From positions 1,798,001-1,862,000 of the forward strand of contig NC_083398.1 of the NCBI RefSeq assembly GCF_030864355.1: DNA of 64,000 nt, given 5' to 3'. Positions 43,159 through 53,116 of the stretch are shown here, piece after piece. The translations under genes and the position numbers were made by a program. Under the pieces are notes generated by a model. That model was not told the DNA's origin. It did no database searches and worked only from the letters and a program-made list of their open reading frames with translations. The first letter of the stretch is position 1. Each line of letters begins with the position of its first letter. This DNA is from Cutaneotrichosporon cavernicola. Lineage: Eukaryota; Basidiomycota; Tremellomycetes; Trichosporonales; Trichosporonaceae.

Positions 43159-46100
43159 ATGACCCACCAGTATCCTGGAAACGGGCGCGCACCGCCCTCT
43201 CCGAACCCCGTGAACCCACCTGCGCGCCCTCAACTCCCTCAACCCCCTCCATCACACTTTCAGCGACCACCCTCTTCCTCCATCGCATCCAATCCTCAGC
43301 ACGTGTATTTTCCTGTCGCGCACCCCACCCCGCTCTCCCCGACTCCTCTTTCACCTACGTGGTTTCGTGGGCCTCCACCACTCCCTCCGCGCCCCGTCAG
43401 CACCGGACCTAGTGGGCAAAGCTCTTTCGCGCCGCCAGAGAACTCAACTTGGCCAGCGTTCAATGTCGCCGCGCAACAGGTTACTCCTTCGCCGCGACCA
43501 TTGGTCCAGATAATAGGACCTACGCCGCCACCTCGGCAACCCCAGACATCGTATCCTACGCCGCCACCTCGGCAACCCCAGACATCGTATCCTCCTCCGC
43601 TGCCACCAAGATCACCGAGGGTCGGACAGGGGTCGTACCCACCCTACTCTGAAGCAGCTCCTCAACACACATCTCACTCGCCATCCGCGTCTCAAACCCC
43701 GTCTCCGACTCTGCAGCATAATACAATCTTTAATAATGCAATTTCCGAGTCTCCCGGTCTTCAGCAAGGCGCCTTCTCGCCCATGCACACAGTAACACCT
43801 CCCACACAACATTCGGCTGCGTTCTCAACTGGTTACCTACCAACACGTCCTCAACCAATCCCTCTCCTCCCAGAACACACAGAGCCTCACACATCTCCTC
43901 CACAGATCGCCAGGCCGCTTGCTTCACCGCCAGGTCGTGGATCGATATCATCTCACGCATTGCCCACGCCACAGTCACCTCCACACCATCCGCCTCCAAC
44001 CTCACCTCCGCGCACGATACATACCTCTCCACGCCAGACGAGGAGCTCATTGCCAAACGAGAATGCGAATTACTTTCCGGCGACCCCAATCTCGCCTGTA
44101 AACGGCACGTTCGCTGGCTCGTCTTCGGGCTTTGGCGCTGGCCCTTCGCGGTCGGGACCGAGTCAATTTGCGGCGAACCCAGGACCCGCGTCCTCTACCA
44201 GTCCGTCAGCAACACCATCCGCCACCCAGCCAATAGCCGCAGCAGGACCAAGGTCGGCAGCGGCCTCCTCAACCACCGCGACGTCCCCGAGATCCCCATC
44301 ACATGCGGCCTCCTCGTCATCACATGGGCGAGTAGTTCCACTTGTGGAAGACTACAAGCATGCTTTCCTACCTGAGGAGACATCTCCGAAGCCCCGACCT
44401 CTACCACGTATCCCTACGCCTCAGGATGCACAAAACTCTACGGATCAACGGCGATCATCGACAACATCTCCGCGGCCGGCAGGTGTCGAACCCCAGGTTC
44501 GGGAGAGGCAGGGGCGATTGTCCCAATCCAGTCTCGACGGCCCCCCTTCATCCGCTGGCCGGGGGTCAAGTCCGATGCGGACTGACCCTCTCGAGGGCCT
44601 CATAAATGATGTTGACGACTTGGATATCGAGCCGCCTCCTGCATACATCGCTGCGCTGCCGCAACCAACAGTCTCTGCTGGCGCGGTCTCTCCTGCTCCC
44701 GATGCGGGCTCCCCACCGGCGACTTCACCGCCCCTTCTTCCAGCACAAACGTCTCCAACCCTCGCATCGCCAGCACTTTCGGTGTCCCCGACGTCTCCCG
44801 CGACGTCACTAATATCCACACTCATTCCGGGCACGGGGACGTTTGCTGGAATATCGACGCTGTTCAATTCCCACCCGGAACTTCCTCGGCCATTCGAGCT
44901 CGTTATCGATCGCCCTGTTCCCGTCCCCTCTGTGAGGTTAGACGACCCAGCCGACATTGTCTACCGCTGTCCTGGGCTGGACAACGCTCGCCCGTATCCG
45001 CTGTCATGGTATCACCTGCGCGGGGGGAATGACGACTTCCTGATGTGCTCAAAGTGCCACCAGGACTTTGTGGCCGACACACCGTACGCGAGCGACTTTG
45101 TCGAGCTCAAGGAGCATCGCGATGGGATGTGCTCGTACGCGATCCCTAAAGCGGCGTACAAGTTGTTGCCCGAGGCCAAGCGAACGCGGGATGGGACGGC
45201 GCTCAAGGCGTGGGCCAAAGACCGCGAGGAGAAGCGCCAATGCGTTCCTGGCGATACCTTTACACCCACGGATAGCATCCAGTGGTTCGCCCCGAAGAAC
45301 AATGCGATCAACAACGTTGTCATCTGCGGCGAGTGCATGGACGACATCGTGTCCGTCACGCCGTTCATGGACAAGTTTGATGCGCGTGAGATGTCAGGGA
45401 ATGTGAGCTGGCATTGCGACGGCGTGCACGAGTCATTGCGGAACAACCTGCTGCGTGCAGGGACCATTGGACCTGCGGCGTGGGACGACTTTTGCACCAA
45501 CATGAACCGCCTACAGACGCAGCCGTTCTGTGACGGTAAGGTGGTGGAGAGCACCTCGCGCAAGTGGTACACGACCTCGAGGCCGATACACGGCTTCGTC
45601 TGCTGTGAGCGTTGCTACCTCGACATGGTGAAGGCGTCGCCATTCGCCTCGGACTTTGTGCCGTATGATCAGCCGCCGGCGCGTGATTCGTTATGGGGCT
45701 GCGACTTCTCGAGTCCACGCATGCGCTACGCATTCGAAGTGGCCATCGACCACGGGAGCTTTGACATCTGGTGGATGGCGATGGATGCGGTTGTGCGCAA
45801 GATGTTAGACCGCGACGAACGGCCCGACTTTGTCATGGACATGTGGGGCCTGGCGAACGTTCAAACCTTCACGTCCTGGGGCGAGGGCTGTAACAGCGAC
45901 TTTAGTCTGTGCGGCGAATGTTACCCGGCCTTTGTGACGCCCCTACGACTGGAAAAGTTCTTCCGCCCTCGCGCCCGCGGCACAGGACACAGGTGTTCGT
46001 TTTGTGACGGTCCGTCCTCGGCCGTGCGCTTCCCGATCTACCTCATGAAGCTTGCACAAGCACTCGACTGGGGCGTCTGGACACCATTCTACGAGGTGGC

Positions 46101-46653
46101 TTTCTGGTTGGGTTATGCGCCGCCATGTCCTCGCCGCAACTTGGTCGATCCCCCCGGCCGCCGATGGTGGGGTTGGCGACCAAACCTCCAAATCTGCGAA
46201 GAGTGTTATTGGACTTTTGCTCGGGACACGTGGGCCGAAGACCACTTTGACTACAAGGGCGTGGTGACGGGCGACCAAAAGAACATCTGCACGCTCTACT
46301 CGCCCCTCATGCGCGACAAGTATCGCGACGCTTGTGAACGGCAGGACGTTTCAGAGTTACTCGCATTCGGCGAGGAACGGGGACACGCGTACGTCAGATT
46401 CTACTTGCCCATGCAAGAGCTCCTGAAACAGATTGGGGGCGGAGCGTACGGTCTCGGCGCCGGGCCGTTTGGCACGGTGGGCTCGCAAATCGGTGGGATG
46501 GGGCCAGGGCCCATGAGTCCCAGTCTCATGGGCCCGGTGAGTCCTGCCGTCTCGAACGGATACACCTACGGAACATGGGGCTCGGGGACCGGCATGCCTA
46601 GTGTTGCGGCCAAGGTCATATACTATGAGCAGGAGTGGGAGAGGTTTGAGTAG
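43159..46653 (+). CDS. large Pro/Ser-rich protein with five Cys-x2-Cys modules
   Basis: No family recognised. Intronless, 1164 residues from the ATG at 43159; the frame is open upstream to 42949, but the added part has no coding character. Residues 1 to about 590 are Pro/Ser/Thr-rich and probably disordered, with PPPRQPQTSYP repeats. From about residue 615 on, five modules appear with Cys pairs at 630/633, 723/726, 816/819, 918/921 and 1013/1016. Each has a Trp or aromatic residue 8-20 residues before, CxxC followed by an aromatic or polar residue and a hydrophobic, often VxxTP and an aromatic, an F, and a third Cys 25-32 residues on (CSKCHQDFVADTPYASDF, CGECMDDIVSVTPFMDKF, CERCYLDMVKASPFASDF). 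They look like zinc-binding or disulphide-stabilised repeats. A short Gly/Pro-rich tail follows. Role unknown. Confidence 0.85.
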   Translation: MTHQYPGNGRAPPSPNPVNPPARPQLPQPPPSHFQRPPSSSIASNPQHVYFPVAHPTPLSPTPLSPTWFRGPPPLPPRPVSTGPSGQSSFAPPENSTWPAFNVAAQQVTPSPRPLVQIIGPTPPPRQPQTSYPTPPPRQPQTSYPPPLPPRSPRVGQGSYPPYSEAAPQHTSHSPSASQTPSPTLQHNTIFNNAISESPGLQQGAFSPMHTVTPPTQHSAAFSTGYLPTRPQPIPLLPEHTEPHTSPPQIARPLASPPGRGSISSHALPTPQSPPHHPPPTSPPRTIHTSPRQTRSSLPNENANYFPATPISPVNGTFAGSSSGFGAGPSRSGPSQFAANPGPASSTSPSATPSATQPIAAAGPRSAAASSTTATSPRSPSHAASSSSHGRVVPLVEDYKHAFLPEETSPKPRPLPRIPTPQDAQNSTDQRRSSTTSPRPAGVEPQVRERQGRLSQSSLDGPPSSAGRGSSPMRTDPLEGLINDVDDLDIEPPPAYIAALPQPTVSAGAVSPAPDAGSPPATSPPLLPAQTSPTLASPALSVSPTSPATSLISTLIPGTGTFAGISTLFNSHPELPRPFELVIDRPVPVPSVRLDDPADIVYRCPGLDNARPYPLSWYHLRGGNDDFLMCSKCHQDFVADTPYASDFVELKEHRDGMCSYAIPKAAYKLLPEAKRTRDGTALKAWAKDREEKRQCVPGDTFTPTDSIQWFAPKNNAINNVVICGECMDDIVSVTPFMDKFDAREMSGNVSWHCDGVHESLRNNLLRAGTIGPAAWDDFCTNMNRLQTQPFCDGKVVESTSRKWYTTSRPIHGFVCCERCYLDMVKASPFASDFVPYDQPPARDSLWGCDFSSPRMRYAFEVAIDHGSFDIWWMAMDAVVRKMLDRDERPDFVMDMWGLANVQTFTSWGEGCNSDFSLCGECYPAFVTPLRLEKFFRPRARGTGHRCSFCDGPSSAVRFPIYLMKLAQALDWGVWTPFYEVAFWLGYAPPCPRRNLVDPPGRRWWGWRPNLQICEECYWTFARDTWAEDHFDYKGVVTGDQKNICTLYSPLMRDKYRDACERQDVSELLAFGEERGHAYVRFYLPMQELLKQIGGGAYGLGAGPFGTVGSQIGGMGPGPMSPSLMGPVSPAVSNGYTYGTWGSGTGMPSVAAKVIYYEQEWERFE

Positions 46654-47245
46654 GCCTGGTTGTATGTCGTGCTATGCATGTCATGTATTGCTGATCGGGA
46701 CAGAAGAAGAGGAGCACGATCATTCCGCCCCCCGACATGGAACCATCAGAGCGCTCCTGCCCGCTGCCTATTAAGGCAACATACACCACTCCAATACACG
46801 TCCAAACTCACCGCCTCACCAGCGAGCTCCCCCAGTCCATCTAACATGGTATCCAACAACAAGGCGAACTACGCTTCCGACCTCGACCTCGACCTCGACC
46901 TCGGCCTCGGCCTTGTACCTCCCGACCAAAGCCGGGAATACGTGTACATCCTCGTGGGCGTCGTGTCCGGCCTCGGCAGCGCGTTCGCCTATGCCGCGCT
47001 GCTGTACCGCGGCGAATAGTATGTCTGCGCCGAGGTTAGCTCACACAGCCGCACGTTGGCCGTCTTCTTCGGCCTCCTTGTGGCGGCACGCTTTTGTCAA
47101 GCAGGTCGTAGCGTAACATAGCCGGTGGCCAGTATGCGTTGGGTCGGGTCGCACAGACGTGGTCACCCAGCAGAGTCAACGCGAGCAGACGTCTCTCTCA
47201 AGATCCTAGGAGGCCAGCTCACATATTATACTTGTACAACGATTA
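46654..47245. other. intergenic containing one small possible gene
   Basis: A 592-base stretch between the large gene and the convergent membrane protein gene. Its only coding candidate is the 57-codon frame at 46846-47019. Confidence 0.4.
46846..47019 (+). CDS. small single-pass membrane protein (tentative)
   Basis: A 57-residue frame starts at an ATG in an aacATGg context. An Asp/Leu alternating stretch (DLDLDLDLGLGL, encoded by a tandem gacctc repeat) is followed by VYILVGVVSGLGSAFAYAALLY, a convincing membrane segment, and RGE-stop. Such microproteins occur in fungi, but its size and repeat content keep confidence low; it could be part of a longer spliced gene. Confidence 0.4.
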   Translation: MVSNNKANYASDLDLDLDLGLGLVPPDQSREYVYILVGVVSGLGSAFAYAALLYRGE

Positions 47246-49027
47246 TCATATCGCCTTGCCAATAGTTGCACCAGAATACACGCTCATATTGTCTGGCTCC
47301 CACTCCTCTGGCGCCGGCGACGGCTGTCTCAACCGCTCCCTAGGCGGCGCAACAGGCAACAGTACCCTCTCCCTCGCGTGTCCGGGCAATGTAGACCACT
47401 GTGGGACGCCCATGAACTCGCGCACCCGTAGTTCGTATGAGGATCTCCGGGGCTCTTCAATGGGTGGTGGGCGGCGTAGTCGGGGAGGGGGAGGGGGCCC
47501 AAGTTGGCGCGCAAGTTGGGGTACTTTGGTCTGGGGAGGGGGGCCAAGCTGGTGCCCAAGTTGGGACTGGGGGGGACCAAACTGGGGCTGGGGAGGCGCA
47601 CCAACTTTGGAGATGGGGATGCTGACGACGCTTGCGGTCTCCGTGAGCGAGGGCCGCGAGTACATGTCCGCTGTTACGGGTGCGCGCGCAACATGGGTAT
47701 ATCTAGATTTGGGAGTTGGGGAAGTGGCTTTTGCCCAATCTCTGCGGGATGAAGCGCGGAGGGCCGGGGAGAATGGGACCGAGGATGCGAGGGACGGTGA
47801 ATTCAATGGAGAATTCAAGGTCGGTGTGCTGAGGGTTGGTGTGCGTGTTAATCCGCCAGCATAGGCGTTATATTCAACAAAGGGGGTGGGTGTACGGTCG
47901 TGGGATTCATGTGAACTCGCACTGCGGACCGAGAAGTAGTGTTCGTCGAAACGGGTTAGATCCGAGGACGAGATACCGCGTTTCGAGACTCCGCGGCGGG
48001 GACGGTATCGGGCACCGAAGAAGCGGACGCGGCGGCATTCGCAGAGTGCCATGATGATTAGGACTGAGAGGATGACGAGGCCACCGATTGTGCCGCCGAC
48101 AATAGCGCCAATGTTTTTGCGGCGATGTTGGGCAAGTGAGGACTGTGGGTTTGAGGGCGGGGGTGGAGGAATGTAGAGGAGGGAGGAGGGGGGTGACCAG
48201 GAGGAACGGCGCCAGGGGAAGGCGTCGGACGAGACGGGCCAGTAGTGGAGTGCGGAGAGACGGGCGCCGCGGCCCGTGATGTTGACAGCGTATTGGATTT
48301 GTGGGTCGAGAGGAGCTGTAAAGAGCGCAGTGTCGTTGCTGGGTGCAGCGAGGGCTGTGTCGGCGGCAAAATCGCCACGGTCAAGAATGGGAGGAGTCAA
48401 GGTGAGTTGGACTGTTCCTGCTGGTCCTCGGGTTCCCGAGAGAGCGAACAAGCTCGTATTGGAGGGAATGTTCAGCACCAGAGTCCCCATCGTACCTTGG
48501 GCTGCCTCGACTGCACTCCAGCCGTCGTATACCAAGTTGTCGCCGTGCTCGGACAAGGGAACGCGCTGCTCGAGCGCCTTGAACTCGTCTTCGGATCTAT
48601 TGTCAGCCTTCCCTTTTGTCATTTACACGTACAAATCCGCAACAATGCTCAATTCAGACGTCGCGCCGTAAACACTCAACTCGCCACGATATCCAGAGAG
48701 GCTGTACTTGGCTGTATGCCATCCCTCTCCAACTTTCGCCGCGACTACCTCGTCTCCAACCGTGTTGATACTTTTGGTGGGAATGCCGTCGACGGTAAGA
48801 TCGGCACTGGGGCCAGCTATGACGAGGGCGTTGGCGGACCCGCGAAGCGCCCAGCGCTCGCCTGCAAAGGTATGTGATATGCTGGCGCCAGTCGCGTTGA
48901 CGAGGTTCCAGGCGCCGTCAAAGTTCCATGAAAGAGGGGGAGAGAAGGTGAGAGAGGGGGAGAGGGCGTCAGCGGGGAGAGTGAGGCGCAGTGTCCTCCG
49001 GGGTGGAGGAGGTGGCGACGACGCCAT
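47246..49027 (-). CDS. single-pass membrane protein with extracellular jelly-roll-like region (1 of 3)
   Basis: Predicted 583 residues; exons 48627-49027 and 47246-48596, intron 30 bases with donor gtaaat. The N-terminal third shows the pattern of fungal cell-surface proteins with beta-sandwich repeats: WNLVNATGASISHTFAGERWALRG and later YSLSGYRGELSVYG, with N-glycosylation sites. A Pro/Ser linker leads to a transmembrane helix (NIGAIVGGTIGGLVILSVLIIMAL as far as read, followed by CECRR). The cytosolic tail is long, Ser/Pro-rich and ends with PEEWEPDNMSVYSGAT. No cleavable signal peptide is evident, so the ATG may be internal to a longer N-terminus or the protein uses the membrane helix as a signal anchor. 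Probably a cell-wall sensor or surface protein. Confidence 0.8.
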
Positions 49028-49849
49028 GGTGGATGGAGACTAGTTGAACGAGAACGAGATGTAGATGGATTCAAAGCGAGTATGCAACCATTTCATGGTG
49101 AGTCGTAGGTCTGTTGTGGCCGACAAGCCCGGAGTCGTGGACTGGGCCTGGACGGTTGATTCAGGTCTATAGATGCCAGACGACGGCGGGCCAGGAACAA
49201 GAGGCACCCGGCAGAAGACGAGTCTTGTTACTGTACTACTGTATCAAAGTCAGTCTGTTTATTAATCCTGAAGTCAGTTTCACTTGCCAGACGACTGGCC
49301 CAACCTTATTCTCCTTCCCGCAGTGTATCCCTGTTTCTGTCGCAGTTTCGGCCAACAAAGCTCGGTTGAAAGGGTGATACAGTTGGGAATCACATCACAA
49401 CATTCAGCTTGCCTGAATCACAACATTCAACTTGCCTGAAAGCACTACTACCCCTTCTGGCCTCGACATGGCGCTGGAACACTTATTGACGGCATAGTGT
49501 GACAGACTTGGCAGACATGTACGGCAGTATCGCAGACCAACATGGAAAGCTACCGACAAACCGTCCAAACTCTGATGGCCAAACTCTGAAGCGCAAACTC
49601 TAGCCGCCATCGAATCCGCCGAACATGTCTCGTTCTTGGCAACCACCAGGGTCAGAGAGTTACGGGAAAGCCCACCAAACACCCAGCAGGCTAGGTGAAT
49701 GAATGTCCAACGTCTGCCCATTCCCCGTTTTGTCCGCCCATCCAACGCGTCTAGTGTCAAGCCTTGCCTCTTCATCAGTTCTTTGGTCGACATGAAACGT
49801 CCCAGCCAAGCTTAAATCATCCCTCCGCCAGCCAAAAACCAAAAGATAC
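49028..49849. other. intergenic, no gene seen
   Basis: Upstream of the membrane-protein gene and downstream of tRNA-Tyr. It holds a direct pair cattcagcttgcctgaatcacaa and cattcaacttgcctgaa at 49402-49441. No gene supported. Confidence 0.4.
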
Positions 49850-49959
49850 TCTCACCACTGTGAGTCGAACACAGGACCTGCGGATGTATTCTCCTTAAGA
49901 AGCTCTTAAGTGGGGTAACCAATTACAGTCCGACGCTCTACCAACTGAGCTATGGTGAG
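49850..49959 (-). tRNA. tRNA-Tyr(GTA) with an intron
   Basis: On the minus strand the acceptor CTCACCA pairs with TGGTGAG. The D arm reads TAGCTCAGTTGGTAGAGC. CGGACTGTA carries anticodon GTA and is interrupted right after the anticodon region by an intron of about 36 bases (holding TTACCCCACTTAAGAGCTTC and a CTTAAG inverted pair), before ATCCGCAG. The T arm is CTGTGTTCGACTCACAG. Eukaryotic tRNA-Tyr genes characteristically contain an intron at this place. The whole gene is 110 bases. Confidence 0.92.
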
Positions 49960-50027
49960 TGATTACGTAAACGTTGCGCAAGCCTCGCCTCTATCTCTGC
50001 CCTCATGCATGCAGCATACGTTATCCA

Positions 50028-50960
50028 TTATTCCATCCAGGATGTAGAGCTGGTGCGAACGTCCGTCTCTAGCACCGCCCTTGGCCCTCTCAAGCGCTCA
50101 TACTGGGCCATGGAACAAAAGTCATTCTCCCGCCCAGCCACCTCGTTGAACCGGCTCGCAAAGTCTTGCGCCGCTACAGCATGTGGCGCGACCTTGAGCA
50201 TCTCGGGAACGCCGACCACTGTCCATTTCCATGGATGCGCGGCAACAGCCTCCGCGAGGCCGTGGAGTATTCCGAGCTCGTGTTGGGCAACTTGGAGGGA
50301 CCGCGCCGGGCGTCCAGGCAATCCATGGAGAATCACCACCACCTCTCGATCGTCATTAAGAGATTGGGGCCGCCCATCCTCATCCACCACAGCCCAAGCG
50401 TCCCAAGTCGCGGCGTGGAGTTCCGGTTCCTCGGGTCTCACTGCTATGTTGAGGACGTATCTTTTGGCCCAGGTTGGAATACGCGTCCCAGATATGGTGG
50501 GGGGAAAGAACCAGCCCGTCTTGTCGCAGTTGAAACTGGGGGTAATTCGTTCAAAGACGATTAATTCTTCAGCGAGGGGAGCTAGGCCGTCGATGGATAA
50601 TCGCAAGAAAGGGTCGGGAAGCCGGAGGGTGGTAGCGGAGAGGTAGAGGGCGGGGAGGAGGAGGTCTTTGCGCGCCATGCGGCGTTGGGAGGGGGGCATA
50701 CGGAGGGTGAGTGTTTTGATGGCGGAGAGACACGAGGCGCGTGTGTCTCCGGGGAGGAGGGGGAGGGCTCCAGAAGCAGAGGTCAGGCTCCATGATGCGG
50801 TAGCGGTGAGGTGTAGGTCGGCGTTGGCGCAGAGGATGTTGTCGGCAAGTGAGCGGAGGTGCTGCGATGTGGCCCGGAAAGTGAGGAGGACTCGGCGGGG
50901 CGCGTTGGTCAGAATCGCGTCGAGGATATGTGGGAAGGCGGTGTGGTCTAGTGTTGTCAT
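50028..50960 (-). CDS. F-box-like protein
   Basis: Intronless, 310 residues. The N-terminus DHTAFPHILDAILTNAP, with LLTFRATSQHLRSLAD, resembles the degenerate F-box helices of a large family in these yeasts; F-box proteins recruit substrates to SCF ubiquitin ligases through Skp1. Downstream are alternating hydrophobic strands (LHLTATASWSLTS, ELIVFERITPSF, KRYVLNIAVRP, EVVVILHGLP) without LRR or WD signatures. The C-terminus ends SSTSWME. Whether it binds Skp1 is unknown, and the call rests on pattern. Confidence 0.65.
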   Translation of the reverse strand: MTTLDHTAFPHILDAILTNAPRRVLLTFRATSQHLRSLADNILCANADLHLTATASWSLTSASGALPLLPGDTRASCLSAIKTLTLRMPPSQRRMARKDLLLPALYLSATTLRLPDPFLRLSIDGLAPLAEELIVFERITPSFNCDKTGWFFPPTISGTRIPTWAKRYVLNIAVRPEEPELHAATWDAWAVVDEDGRPQSLNDDREVVVILHGLPGRPARSLQVAQHELGILHGLAEAVAAHPWKWTVVGVPEMLKVAPHAVAAQDFASRFNEVAGRENDFCSMAQYERLRGPRAVLETDVRTSSTSWME

Positions 50961-51271
50961 GGTGAGTATGGGCAGTGAGTGAGAGTGAGAGTGAGACTGA
51001 AGCCAACATCAAGATGTGATGCTGGGCGCGTCGAGGTCATGTCATGATGATGGAGGAACGGGCGGGATGGCTCCACTCGTGTGCAATCCGCCCATTCAAG
51101 CAAGAGACACGTGACACTTGTTGCATACCGCAATCTCGCGCCACTCCGAATTCGCCACCCGCCGAGGCCAGGCACCTCGGCATCGTTCCACTTTGGAGAG
51201 CATATTAAGTGTACACATCGCCACAAACTACATGCACTATATTACATCGTCCTCCAACTGCCGCCATTGTC
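50961..51271. other. intergenic, no gene seen
   Basis: A 311-base spacer: upstream of the F-box-like gene and downstream of the second membrane-protein gene. Starts with a gtgagagtgagagtgaga run at 50978-50998. Confidence 0.4.
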
Positions 51272-53116
51272 CTAGTTTGTGTCTCGGCTGCGCTCACGCA
51301 GTTCGCGCTTCATGTCCCCAAAAGTGCTCCCGCTGAGGCGGTTCTCCCACTCGGGCTGGTACGGCGGCAGTGTCTCCTGTCTCTGCACACTGGCCCCAGC
51401 TGTGGTGACAGGTAGACGGCCAGCGCCAGCAACGGGCTGATCTGCGCCAGAAGGGGTGGAGAATGCGAGGCCTGGTTGCGAATGCTCAGTGCTGTTGGTC
51501 GTGAGGGCTGTTTGGGCCGTGCTCATTGCATCCCACCTGAAGGGGTCCGAGTCGGTTGTGCCAACAGCCGAGAGAGGAGGCTGCTCCATCCTCTGGTCGG
51601 CAATGTTCGCCGCCACCACGAGGGGGGAGTTGCTCAGGCGACGCTCGCTCTTCGGTGGCCGTGGTGGCGACAGGGGCACATCTCCAGCCGCAGCTGCGCT
51701 TACTCCCACCGCCGCCGCCCCTGAACCAGCCCCAGGAGCACTCACGCCTGGACTTCCGTCCCCAAGCTCCGATAACCCGAAGTAGCTAGACTTGGGCGTG
51801 TCCGGCGTCTCTGGGTCGGGGTTCGTCATCCCAAGCTGGCGTTTGGGCTGAGCCGCGCCCCACGCGTATGCTGACGAGGGCGTACCAGTGTGCTCGGCCC
51901 TGTTGATAGGATAGGGCTCGGGAAGATAGCTGGTCTGGTACATCCGCGCCTCGTTCCAGATGTCGTCGTCGCTGCTTCGTGCGCTTCGTGCGCCCGCACC
52001 GGCCACACCAGCCCCAGCCACAGCAGCCCCGGTCACAGCAGTCCCGGCACCAACAGCAGCACCCCCTGGGACACCACCTGCAACACCACCTGCGGTGGCT
52101 GCGCCCGATCCAGCGCTTAACAGTTGTCTCGTGCTCGACTCGGGCGTCGGGTCTATCGTTGACAGCTGCGAGTAGGTAGAGTACTGTGAGTTGGGGTTTG
52201 AACGGACGTGGCCATCCGACGTAGGCTGAGTCGAGCACGGGCCAGATGGGTCGTAGCGCTGGAATGAGTCGTAGTAGGGCTCGTAAGTAGGGTCTGGGCT
52301 GAGGGTCGCGGCTCCCGTTGCCACCGGTGACAATGGCGTCCAGCTAGGACGCGGGGGCATCTGCGGGACGCCATCGTAGCGCTGCTTTCGACGGCGATGG
52401 CGGCAAAAGAGGAGGAGGCCGACGATCGCGCCCAATGCCACTGCGGCCCCCAGCACGCCCCCGACGATCGCGCCAACGTTCGCGTGTGTGTTCCCGCCGG
52501 CATGGGCTATTTCGCTCTGGAATTGACCAGTCGCAGTCATAGACACGACCACAGTCGTGCCATTGCGAGTGTATGTCGTCAAGCCGGGGCTCGTGGACGT
52601 CGGCGTCGATGAGTATGTGTCATCCGTAACGATGACAACCGTCGTCGAGGTCGAGGCGGAGGATGGAGGCTCCTGTGTCGTGGTCGTTGACGCTGGTGGA
52701 GTCACAATAGTCGTCGATGTGGATGTGGATGCGGGGTCCGAGGTAGTTGGCGTGCTCGTGGTTGGGGAGGAAGTTGGAGGTGTGGAAGTCGGCGGCGTTG
52801 AAGTCGGCGGCGTTGAAGTCGGTGGCGTCGATGTGGGGGGAGTTGATGTGGGTGGCGTCGACGTGGGCGGTTCACTCGTGGGTGGATTAGAGGTGGGAGT
52901 GCTGCTCGTTGTTGGGGTTGACGATGAGGGGGGAGGGGTTGTTGACGACGTGGGGGAGTTTGACGACGGTGGCTGGTCAGACGAGGGGGGTGGGTTTGAG
53001 CTCGAGCCCGGGGTCGGTTCCTGCGAATTCGACACTGACGAGTCTTGTCGCCGGTACAAGCGGCCCCGCGGTGAAAGGTCACGGCTGGGGTATTTTGCGT
53101 CTCTGCGAGCGGACAT
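51272..53116 (-). CDS. Ser/Thr/Pro-rich single-pass membrane protein, mucin-like (2 of 3)
   Basis: Single exon, 614 residues from the ATG at 53116. Residues about 25-180 are a mucin-like Ser/Thr/Pro domain with tandem TPPTS repeats, expected to be O-mannosylated. Then comes a membrane helix (VGAIVGGVLGAAVALGAIVG, then LLLF) followed by CRHRRRKQR. The cytosolic tail is long, Gly/Ala/Ser-rich and ends PPYQPEWENRLSGSTFGDMK. No N-terminal signal peptide is present; RGRLYRRQDSS just before the mucin domain looks like the mature start after a Kex2-type site, so a missing 5' exon with the signal peptide is likely. Architecture resembles fungal wall-stress sensors (Wsc/Mid2-like), without their Cys domain. 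Confidence 0.8.
   Translation of the reverse strand: MSARRDAKYPSRDLSPRGRLYRRQDSSVSNSQEPTPGSSSNPPPSSDQPPSSNSPTSSTTPPPSSSTPTTSSTPTSNPPTSEPPTSTPPTSTPPTSTPPTSTPPTSTPPTSTPPTSSPTTSTPTTSDPASTSTSTTIVTPPASTTTTQEPPSSASTSTTVVIVTDDTYSSTPTSTSPGLTTYTRNGTTVVVSMTATGQFQSEIAHAGGNTHANVGAIVGGVLGAAVALGAIVGLLLFCRHRRRKQRYDGVPQMPPRPSWTPLSPVATGAATLSPDPTYEPYYDSFQRYDPSGPCSTQPTSDGHVRSNPNSQYSTYSQLSTIDPTPESSTRQLLSAGSGAATAGGVAGGVPGGAAVGAGTAVTGAAVAGAGVAGAGARSARSSDDDIWNEARMYQTSYLPEPYPINRAEHTGTPSSAYAWGAAQPKRQLGMTNPDPETPDTPKSSYFGLSELGDGSPGVSAPGAGSGAAAVGVSAAAAGDVPLSPPRPPKSERRLSNSPLVVAANIADQRMEQPPLSAVGTTDSDPFRWDAMSTAQTALTTNSTEHSQPGLAFSTPSGADQPVAGAGRLPVTTAGASVQRQETLPPYQPEWENRLSGSTFGDMKRELRERSRDTN
52780..52880 (-). repeat. 15-bp tandem repeat (TPPTS) in the mucin-like gene
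   Basis: About seven 15-base units encode STPPT or TSEPPT steps. The period is a multiple of three, so expansions change the length of the extracellular stalk without breaking the frame. Confidence 0.85.
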
